From: Linyphia triangularis
Lineage: Eukaryota; Arthropoda; Arachnida; Araneae; Linyphiidae
Length of the DNA stretch: 64,000 bases
Direction: 5' to 3'
Assembly: GCA_963978545.1 (NCBI GenBank)
Contig: OZ021723.1
Location: 11,682,593 to 11,746,592 of the forward strand
The position numbers and the translations under genes are program-made. Every line of letters starts with the position of its first letter. Position 1 is the stretch's first letter. This document shows, one piece after another, positions 47,189 to 59,100 of this stretch. The notes beneath the pieces were generated by a model. That model ran no database searches. It worked only from the letters and a program-made list of their open reading frames with translations, and was not told the origin of the DNA.

Positions 47189-50100
47189 ATTGGAAATAAC
47201 TCCATTTGTAATTAAGTAACATACACCAAATTTCCCATGCATAACTGTATTAACTCTTTAGAAAATATTTACCAAACAAAACTTAAAATTTTGTTTTTTA
47301 CTCCTGATATGATTTTTTTAATTATGTAAGAAAAAAAATATGAACTTTTATAGTTAATTTTTTTAATTTTAATATCCGCCATAAATATCAAAATTGTGTT
47401 CGGTAAATTTTGTGTTATATATTTGTGAACACACGCGTATAATTTTTAAGTTTATTAAGATATTTTTATTAAGTTATACTAAAATATTGAATGCGTTGTT
47501 TTATAGTAATTATAAAACTTTAATAAGAAATTAATTATTTTTTAATCGATTTTATAGGCAAGTACTGTTCTACAATTACATAAAAAAAATTGTGTTGATC
47601 CAAATATTAAAGAAATTAAAATTTTGGGCCCCGGACCCCTTAACTTTCTTTCGAAATAATAACTGAATAATCATCAAATGACTGTTAATACGAACTGTAT
47701 TGCAGTTGCTATAGTAAATGTCGTGTTAGTAAGCAATATTTCAACACAATGCATTGTATTGAATTATTGCTTACAAACACCAATGGGAAACTATATCTTT
47801 TAGTAACTATTGCAATCTATATATATAATTCTCTTGCGTAACGTCCAAATTTGGCTGTATTTCTGTGAGGAGAATGGCAACGACTTCAATCACCAATCTT
47901 CTAAATGCACTTTATGCACGAATTTCCAGCCAATCACAATATATCTTTGGAAATTTGACTAATACATCTGGCAACAGCAACAACTTGGATTCGCTATATT
48001 TTGTTTTTCTTATTACAATCTACAGTTAGAAATTATTGCCTATTTAAAACGTATTGATTTAATAGTTACGATGATGCAAGAATAAATTGATCCAAGATAT
48101 GTACATTTCTTTTGGATTAGAATTCCGGATAAATCAGACTTTTCGGAAAAGTTATCTGCTGGAACATGTTCCGGAGGTCGCCGGGTTGCATTCAGCGCTA
48201 AATCGCCAATTTTAAAAAAAATCGCTAAGAGGCGTTGTGCAGTAAATCTGAACCTATACTCATCTTTAATCAGTGCAAATTCAGCTATTATCAATTAAAA
48301 ACTATCAAAATAACGAATAAAACCACCCACTCAACTTCAAAATCTCATATGAAAATTAAAAAAAAAAAAAACTATTAGCGAAATATGGCTAATTTTCTCG
48401 CCAAATTTTATTTTCAAAAAATTTCGGTTGATTGAATGCTGGATAATTGGCCTTTCACTGTTTTATTTATTTTCTAAGTATCGCAAAAAAGATTAAGTGA
48501 GCATATGATAGCTTCGTTAAGAAATTTCGATAATCAACTTTAATTATTTTGACGCTTCATACAAAACCAGCCCATAAATTTTAATTGTTCAATGAAATAA
48601 CCGATCTTTTTTATATATGTATAAAACTGTTTATTTTTGTTGTTTTCCAAGAACTTTCTACTACGTTGCCACACTGTCCCTGCTTAACGCGTCTCGACAG
48701 CAACAGAATAATGACGTGGCAAGTATTCTGACTCTTCATAAATAATAAAAGGTTCAGTTTCATGGCATCATGCAGCTGAAATAGCTTTTTGCTAGGGCAT
48801 ATTTTAAATGCTTCTCTTTAAGGCGAGCAAAGCGAGCCAAGGGGATTGCAAAGCAATCCAGGGGGTTGGGGAGCTTCAGCGAGCAGGGGGCGGAGCCCCC
48901 TAGTAGGTCTATAAATCAGGGAAGGATTGACAATCGTCCACAAATCTTCCGTTGAAATATCTTTGTCTCTTATAATACTCAAATACCAATCATTTACAAA
49001 ACTAATCATTAAACACTAAATAACTATTCATTTAAATCGGCGAACCTTAAAAGCAGACTGGTTATCTAAACTAGAGGTCGGAAATATCGATCAAAATAAA
49101 TATCGATACTATATCGTTGCTTAGAAAAAAATATCGATACATGATTTTTTTTTTTTTAATTTGATTTTCAATTTTGCATAAAACAAAGTTATTCGGGGCA
49201 AATTTCTACTTTTCATGATTGTTTTTTTGTAAGGTGAGCACTTTCTCAACTGAAATGAATCTATTACAAATAAAAAAAAAAGAAGTTATATTTTCGCTTA
49301 ATTTGTGCAGTGATTTTAAGAAGAATTTAGATAATTTTCAATAGCTTTTAAGTGTAAGGCAAAATATCGAATATTGGTGATATTTTAAATGTCTCTCAGT
49401 CAAGTTCAAACTTTAGTTTTGAAGTTTTTGAAAAGGTAAATAAAGAAAATCGAAAAAACACATGGAACTACAAAACGATCATCCAAAAACTAAAAACGTT
49501 TGAAAATATCGATATATCGGTGACTTTTATCGATATTTTTAATATCGATATTTTTTTAGAAATATCGATAAAAATATCTCTAATCTAAAACCCACTTTTT
49601 AGACCTGATGGTCAACGGTGTTCACCCTACTAAGTTCCTTGCGTCTTTTGTCTTATTGCGCCTTGTTAGATCAACTGTGTAATTGCCTATCAATGGGCAA
49701 TATAGCTAAACTTTAAATATTTTTCTACTATTAAATCGTGTCACTTCATACATCTCATTAAATCCATTTTTATTCGGTTCGACAGTGCTCCAGTTTAGCT
49801 CCATCTGAACCGTGGCAAGCAGAGAAATTGTGGGTTTCTTGGCGATTGTGATTATTTAGCTGTAGGTCACTGGGCTTATCGAAATATTTTAAAACTTAGA
49901 CAACTTAAAGTAAATATTAATGACGATTCCGAGACGTGTTGTATTTTTTTTCCCTTTATAAATAAAATTATTTAATTCGTTTGTTGAAATTTCGTTGTCC
50001 CATTTTTTACCGTTCGCATTTTCCACTCGGAAATTTATTTTTGTTTCCTATATTACTGTTAGAGCTATAGTAGCTCAAATTAATAGTAAATCTTAGAAAG

Positions 50101-53100
50101 CGTGAACTAACATAGCACAACTTTCAATTATACTTAATACACTGCATTTGACTTTTTCATGGATTGGTATATTTTATCGTTTTTGTTTTTATATTTTCAT
50201 TGCTATTTATGGCCGATGGCCAATTTGGCGATAATTATTAGATTGGCAAAAAGAAGAAAAAAAATCGTCCAAACTTTGGAATTGGTTGTATGTTTTCCGA
50301 TAAATATTACATTATCCTTTCTTGTAAGTGAAACGAAGGAGAAGCAGTCGTTGATGGGCGATGCTCAACGGAAGAGAACCATGAGTCAAAAACAATCGCT
50401 TTTCAACTTTTTACATCTTTTTCACATTTCTATGGAAGTTTCAGAGGTGGGAATGTTTAGAGGCCTTTAAAAAGCATTACCACAGTGATTTTCAACCAAA
50501 TCGTTAGAGCCAGTTTTTTTTTTTTTGCAGTTGCTGAAAAAACATTAAATTGTTCAATGGCAGCTAGCTCATGTGCAGGAGTATTTTTGACGAAAACCTC
50601 AATGACAAATCCCATTTCCACTACTAACCAGTACAAAATTTTTGAAAGTCGCAGATTTATCCGTTCAGGAGTTATGCTGACTACAGACATATACTTTTTC
50701 TATACTTTTTTTTTTTTTTTTTTTTTTAACTCGGGACGTGCCAAAACTTGTAGAAATAGAGAAAAAGACATGGAAATTTCTTTTTCACCAAATTTAATAC
50801 TTTCATTACAGTATATTGTATATGAGAAACTGGAAGTAATAACTATACTAAACTTCAACTTAACTAGATATCACTTAGACGGTAGATCGTCACAGTGCTC
50901 ATAGGTATTTAATCCATTTTGGCTGCTTGAAAGCATAATGTTCGCCAAACCACAACCCTATAGAGAACAAAAGGCTATAAGGTTTGGCAAGAATTATGTC
51001 TTCACTCCGCCAAAATGGATTAAATACCTATGAGCACTGTGACGATCTATCGTCTAAGTGATGTCTAGTTAAGTTGAAGTTTAGTATATTTACTAATTAA
51101 TTAAAAATGAAATGATTGTTGTTATGTGCAAAAGACTACATATTAAATAACAATGTATAACAATACTTGTGTACTTGTATGGAAAACTTTAACGTCTTAT
51201 CTTCCAAACACTATTCACTACTGGTTGCCAAACCCGAAATGCAATGATAGATCTTCTCCTGCTATTAGGGATATTTTTTCCGTGTCACTAGAATAGATTA
51301 CTCAAAGAACCATATGTTGTTCTTCGGTTTTCTAGAAATAAATTTTTCAATAACAATCGAGTTCTGACGACTTTAGAACCATAGTTTAAAAACTAGAAGG
51401 TGCATGATCAGGGGTGGTTTATGGGTTGGTTGGTTGTATTCAGATTATCTGGCGCCGTCAGCAACACGAGGGCTATAATGCGCCGAAACATTCGTCATTA
51501 GACAAGCCAACATACATTTACAAACACCCATGCCTAACACGGGACTCGAACCCGCAACCTCGCGGTCTAGAAGCTAGCACGCTAACCACTACACCGTATG
51601 GTCGGCGGGTGGTTTATGGAATCTTCACCCAAAGTTATACTGATTGGCTCGTTGCAAAAATCGACTCAAATGGAAACCCGAATGGTTGGTTTTCTTATTT
51701 TAAAAAGCTTATACTTTATATTTCGAAATAGTATTGGATAATTAGTTGAATGTTATTGATTAAAGACAATTATCAATAGTTTCGCAACTGTGGTACGAGG
51801 TTTGGTCTAGATGGCTCTCGAATAAGAAGTTTTGTGTTTTTCAAAACGCTTTTTCAATTAACCTTTATTAGAAATTATTTATGATGCTGATCCATTATTT
51901 TAATGTTTTCAAAACAACTATTCAATTTTCGTACTTGAATGGTTTATAGGTTTTTAACGTATGCTATCAGTTTACACCAAACTAATAAGAACTGATAAGA
52001 AACTAGGGGTGTGGAACATCGCACAACTTTCAATTGTACTATAATACTGATGTCAATTTGTGTTATTTACCGTTTTTATATTTTTATCATTCATTTGGAA
52101 AATATTGGCAGTTTGACGATATTTTTTGCGATCATTCTTGTATGGATGGCTCTTTAAAATAAAAATAATAAATAATGAATAAAACCAAACAAAAAAACCT
52201 TTCGCCAAATTGATGATTTTGGCGATATACTTTTCTATAATTCTTATATTATCCTTTCTTATAAGTGAAACTGAGGAGAGAAGAAAAAACGATCGTTGAT
52301 GAGGTATGCTCAAGGAAAGAGAACTCTGTGCTAAAGACATTTGTTTTTCCAATTTTTACGCCACTAAAGAATTGTTACGGAAATTTTGGAGGTGGAGATG
52401 TTTAGAACGTCTTTAGAGGCATTACCACTGCGATTTTTATTAAAATAGAGCCGTTTTTTAGCAATCATTCTAAAACATGATTTTTACCATGGCAGCTACC
52501 TTATGCGCATGCGCGTTTTCGACCAAAACTTTAATAGTAGGTCTCATGGTCACCACTAACACGCACACCAAATTTGAACATTCGGGAATTATGCTGACTA
52601 TTTACGCACATACACACATTTTTTCAAGACAACTTTTTGGAAATACAGGATGCTCCAAAACGTAGAGAAAAGCAAGAAAAAACCGAATGCTATACTTTCA
52701 TCACCCTATTTATACATATGGGTAATTGAAAGTAATAACTTTCACTGCTAAATAGATCATGAAGAATCACCATAAATACTTTTGTATTTGTAATATTCTT
52801 AACAATGAAATCCTATGTCTCTTTTCAAAGCAAATTTCTTGCTACGCCCCTAAGTTCGAGTCACGTTGCATTAAATGTCGTTGGAGGTTGTAGTTGCATT
52901 TCTTACGAACCATTGTTGGTAAATGGCATCATACAGATTTTCATTTATCCATTAATTTTTTTTTGCAAGCCAAATATATCTTGAAAACTAAATTGAGAAA
53001 CAAATAAAGTGTCATTTTCTATCAATACAGACACAGACGTTATTTGAAGGTGTGTTTACAAAATACTCACCAATAAACTGACCAGTGTCCAAGTGGCATC

Positions 53101-56100
53101 AGAACTGAAAGGGTTAAGGACACCGATTCGGCAAGAATGATTTCCTTGGCTGCTCTCACCTGAACTGAAGAGTTTTTAAATGCAACTAATTAAAATTAAA
53201 ATTCAACAATATTGCATGATACTTCTTTTATATTACGGCTAAAATATATTTCGTGCTATGATGTGTCTAGTTCAAGTTGATAGCAACCACTAAAAATGTT
53301 GTTTTTTCTCCCCCCCAACAGACATGGCCCGGTCGGTGATCGGTATGTACATCGTGGGATTCTTCTTCGTCTTCATCTCCTTCTTCACCGGAGTTGCAGG
53401 ATGTTGGAAGAGATCTAAGGGCAACATCCTGGCTACAGGACTTCTGCAGATGTTGGCAGGTGAGGCTAACTTAAAAAGTGTAGATCGATGTTCTCAGGGA
53501 ACAGAGTTTAAATGTAATAGTGACTTTGGTGATGAATATTTGCTGAAGCAAAAGCTACAGAGGGGCTAAATATTGCTTTTGAACATCCTGAAGAGGATGT
53601 CCTATACTAAACTTCAACTTATCTTGACATCACTAGACGGTAGATCGTCACTGTGCTCATAGGTATTTAATCCATTTTGGCGATGTGAAAGCATAATCTT
53701 CGCCAAACCACAACCCTGTAGAAAACAAAAGGCTATAGGGTTTGGCGAGAATTATGTCTTCACTCCACTAAAATGGATTAACTGCCTACGAGCTTTGTGA
53801 AGATCTATCGTCTAGTGATGTCTAGTTAAGTTGAAGTTTAGTATAGTAAGGATCATGCTCTATACTCGCTCTATGCTACAATCTTCTAGTCCAGTTCATT
53901 TGGAAACTACTTTCTATAAAATCTTGATTTTGGTGAGTAAGTACCAAAATGATCGCTTAATGAAATGACATAAATTAAAAACTCGAACATTGCTTCTAGT
54001 ATATTTTATTTATATTTGAATTCCTTACGTCAATGCCTATGCAGTAGCTCTACCTGCAATGGACTTAATTTTCATTTTTAAAATTAAATATTTTAGACTC
54101 TTGTTTTCGAATTTTTAATTCATGTCATTTCATTAAGAGGACTTGGTACCCTTCGAACTTTTTTTTTATTTATTTAAGCCTTTAAAATTATAATTCTTAC
54201 AAATTTGGAAGTATTACTAAGAAAAACTAAATTTTATTAAAAAAAAAAAAAAAAAAAAACTCACATAGTGCTCTAAATTTTCAAAATTTAAATTTTTTTT
54301 TAAAAATTCATAAAATTTCAAATTCTATCTTTTTCATATTTCAATATTTTTTTCTGATTTTTAAAAAATAATGTTCCTAGTAATATACTCTAACTTTTTA
54401 GGCATCGGATTTAAAATAAGTAAAATGGTTTTAGCGAAAAACGATAATTATTGTACCTATATTAAAAAAAAAAAAAAGAGCTTAAAAAGCTGGTATTTTT
54501 CAACATTTTAATTTGTAAAAAAAAAAAAAAAAAAAATTTAATAATCCGTGCCCATTTTTGTCAAATAGATATTAAGAATGACACACACAAAATTTCAAGT
54601 CATTTCATTAATATTTGCTGAAGTTTTAAGCATTTTGTGTAAGGTGGGAATTTCGAAAATCACGAACTGAACAAATGCGTTCGAAACATCAAAGGAGCTA
54701 TTGCAGCAATGCTAAATTCTCCATAAAAAAATATAATTTTTCTGCAATTGAAGTTATCGATCAGCTAAAAAACTTGCCAAAATAAGGGGAAGGTTTCAAA
54801 GAGTATAGAAACGCAAAAATTAGAAAATTCATATTTTTGTTATTTTTTGTGAAAACAAGGGGTTACCAAATCCTCTTCAGTGATCATTTTCGTACCTTCT
54901 CGCCAAATTTCAAGGTTTTGTGCAAATTAGTTTCTAAATTAACTGGGATAGAATATTGTAGCATAGAGCGAGGGAGATTGGAAATGATCCTTACTATACT
55001 AAACTCCAACTCAACTTGACATCACTAGACGATAGATCGTCACAGTGCTCATAGGTATTTAATCTATTTTGGCGGCGTGAAAGCATAATGTTCGCCAAAC
55101 CACAACCCTGTAGAGAACAAAAGGCTATAAGGTTTGGCGAGAATTATCTCTTCACTTCGCTAAAATGGATGAGTTGTTTTCAGATTATCTGGCGCCGTCA
55201 GCAACACGAGGGCTATAATACGCCGAAACATTCGTCATTAGACAAGCCAACATACATTTACAAACACCCATGCCTAACACGGGACTCGAACCCGCAACCT
55301 CGCGGTCTGGAAGCTAGCACGCTAACCACTATACCGTTCGGTCGGCTATGAGCACGGTGAAGATCTATCGTCTAGTGATGTCAAGTTAAGTTGGAGTTTA
55401 GTATAGAAGTTCCTCTTGAGGATATATCTGGACTACTCAAGGTATTCTGAATGACAAGGGCTGCACCTTCCAGGGCGTTCTTCAAAGGAAAACTGTGCCC
55501 TATTTGCTTAAAACTCCCAGAAGACATCCCTTTAATCAAAGCAAAGCATCCCACCGATTTTAAAGCCGACCAAACGGTGTAGTGGTTAGCGTGCTGGCTT
55601 CTAGACCGCGAGGTTGCGGGTTCGAGTCCCGTGTTAGGCATGGGTGTTTGTAAATGTATGTTGGCTTGTCTAATGACGAATGTTTCGGCGCATTATAGCC
55701 CTCGTGTTGCTGAAGGAGCCAGATAATTTGAAAACAACCAACCCACCGATTTTAACTAAGATTACTGAGCGCTTGGTGAAGCTCGATCGCGAGATCTTTC
55801 TCATGCTAAGCGAGCGTACTGCCTTTGAGCAGCAAGTCTGGTAATACGGTAATATTTAAAGGATATAGTCAGGTTACTTAACTAAAGTGAAGCATAAACG
55901 AAGGAGTACTAAAGACCGAAGCTTTTAATATTTACAATCGCTCTTCACAGCTTTAAGATTCCAACTAACTTTTTAAAAGGAAAAAACATGCTACTGTTTC
56001 TGTGGGCGAATTGTTTTAAATCAATGGCAGTTCCTCAGAGAGCAGGAAATGAAGGTATTCTCGCAAAATAATCTCGCTCTACAAGGATCATCGATATAGA

Positions 56101-59100
56101 TAAACAACTGGATAGACTGCTCCATTGTCAATGCAAAGAGAAAAACGCGCCGAGGATTGCGAAGCTGGTGGGATGATTAACCAATCACAGTTCACTTTTA
56201 TAGTTGGATGGGAATGCGTAAAACCTTGTAAAGTGTTAGAGTATATATTTTTTGCACATTATTACTAATTAAGGTCTACTATTGACATTTCTGCTGTGTA
56301 CAACCCAAAATTTTATTTTCAATCCTCGGCAAACCGTATTTTTTATCGTACCTATTGCATCTGGCAACGGCTTCATTTTCCCAGCGTTAAGCAGTCTATC
56401 CAGTTGTTTATACATATCGATGACAAGGATATGTTGCAAATGTAATGAATAAATCACAGATCCATTTTAGTTGTATTTAAACAGGCAATGTTTACTAGTA
56501 GTGAGCATGGAGAAGACCGATTTTGATAATGAAATAAGGATATATCAGTGTCGGGAGTTTGAGTTAAAGGATTATAGAAGTTACATGTTATTAAACTGAA
56601 ATTCATTGTCGTTTTCCATCAGCTGTGTTGTGTTTATACTCACGAGTTTTCCAAATTGCGCAACAATGGACGTATAATTTAAATTTGAGAAGAAAAAAAA
56701 TCCACGATTTAGTCAAAATCACAAAACTTGTCCTCCAAAAAGTTACATCTTATGAAGGAACAAGAACAACAAACTCAGTCCAAAGATAAATTAAGGATAA
56801 AAAGAGATAATGCATTCATAGAAGTGGGAAATTTGAAACTTTTTTTAAAAGACACAAGGCATTTTTTGCTGGCAGAAGCATCAACATAATGAGCATACAT
56901 TAAAGCGTTTTAAAACAGCTTTTCTCCGCGACTTCTAAATTGAATTAATTGGATGTATCCAAAATAAGTAAAATGGGATCTTAAATGAGAAAATAACTTA
57001 TCTTTGGAATCTAATATTTTTTAAGTTAAATGACTTATCTCTTGTTTTCTTTTCAGCTCTTGTTGATGCTGGGGCAATGGGCTTGTGGCATGGAGTTCAT
57101 TACTATGACTACCAGAAGTTAACGGATGAGATGTCCTACTACAATTGGCCAGATGTAAGTTAGTGGCAAAACCAGAATATTTATTGCATTCAAATTCTTT
57201 TGTCCTTTTTATTTTTATTTTACATAAAAAATAATCAAATTCAAAATTTCTCTTTCTGTAAATATTTACTAATACAGAGTTGCCACGGAACTGGGAAAAC
57301 CTGGAAATCAGGGAAATGTCAGGAAGCTTTCTCAGGGTTTCCACGGTCATTAAAAGTGCTTAATATTTTTTAACTTGTTTTCAAGGCCTTGAAAATGCTT
57401 AGAGATGCTTAAAAGTCCTTCAAAATGCTTAGAGGTCCTTAATTTTTGCAGATGTGTACCCAAAGTACAATTTTTAAAAATACGACTTGGACTTGCTATC
57501 CCGCTTGACCGCCACTTATCCGCACCGTATCGGAATACTCTGACGTATTTGTATTATGCATGCCCCAATTTGTAACTTTTTTGGTAGAATATACTTTATT
57601 AAATTTATATATAGACATGATGCCTGAAAACAAATTTTCAAAGGTCCTTAGTCAGTGATTTTCATTCTGTAATTTGGAGTGGGAACCCTGTTTCTGATTC
57701 TGAAAAAAATCAGGGAAATGTCAGGGAATTTTTTTTAATTTCATTAAAATTAGGGGAAATTTGTATTGTTTAAGGCGGGTACATCCGTATTTTGGGCGGT
57801 ATTCACCGGAGATTTGCGGTGGTAATCGTTAGAAGTTTAATGTTATGGAGTAGTTTAAACTTTTCCTTACCAGCAAAACTATTTTTAAAAAAATTGCAAA
57901 TTATCTCTGTAGCATATATGTTCTATTTGATCAGGGTGTCTAGACATCTGGAAAACGTAAGAAGAATTAGGAAAATTTGAAAAAAATTTGCCCCAAAATC
58001 AGAAAATTTTTTAGAAATCTGTCAGGGACATCAGAAAGCTTTTTTTCCTGAATTTTGTGGCCTCCCTGTAATAATTTATTCATATATCATATTTATAAAT
58101 GTTAAGCTATTGTTACTGAAATTTAATGTAAATGCAAACATTCATATTAAATTGAACTTATTCAGAAATTTTTGCTATGCATTCATTCAAATTTCAATTC
58201 TGAAGCTGTTTAAATATTCCTCATATAACAAATCAGGTGTGTTCATAAAAAATTAACCGAGTTAAGACCATGATTTTGTTGCGAATTTTCTCTTCTAAAA
58301 CATTATCACAAGAAATTTCGATTAAAAAAAAAATCTTGATCAAATTTATGAAGCCTTGAAGTTAATCATTTTGATCTTGAATGAAAACCTGTGTTGTCTT
58401 TATTGTAAAATTGCTCTAAAGTGAAAACAGCTGTTTTGAAATTAGGTTAATCTGTCTTGTTAAGGATAAATGTGGTATTTGTAATTTGTTTTCATGATTT
58501 TTCATCTTATCAACAACAACCAATTTAATTTGACTTTTATATATAAGCCCTATATTTAAAAAAAAATATCTACAATAGCTACAGTTACAATAGTTGTTTG
58601 TCCTTCACAGTACAGTATTCTTAAAAAGCTGCGATATTGTCTTAACTGAAAAAATCATATTTTGAGATAAAGGATAATCATCTTAAAGTAGTAATCAGAT
58701 TTGTAACATAGCTAAAAATTTGCAATTCTAGCATAGCTAAAAATCTACAATATAGCTTTGAAACATCATATTTTGAGATAAAGGACATTCATCTCAAAAT
58801 TTGATGTTTCGAAACTATAGTGTAGATTTTTAGCTATATTAGAATTGCACATTTTTAGCTATGTTACAAATATAATTACTGATCTGGGAAGGAAATAATT
58901 TTTACTTAAAAAAGGCTTGTAATGATAGAGAAGACAAACTGAATAATTGAAATAACATATCTTTTTTGTTGTTAAGTTCAGAACCTTTTGATACATAATC
59001 AGTCTACAACTGATCTTGCATCCTAGCTTGGATTGGGTTGAGCATGTGCTTCTTCGTTGGAGTAGCATGTTTATAGTACCAGTATGTTCATAGTTCCAAG

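Noticed and set aside
48818..49009. Reverse frame with Pro/Leu-rich start region
   Set aside because: It is the Helitron 3' end read backwards.
53324..53569. 81-codon gene starting at ATG 53324 and reading past 53459
   Set aside because: The reading beyond the donor gtgagg loses membrane character; splicing to 57057 restores a consistent tetraspan.
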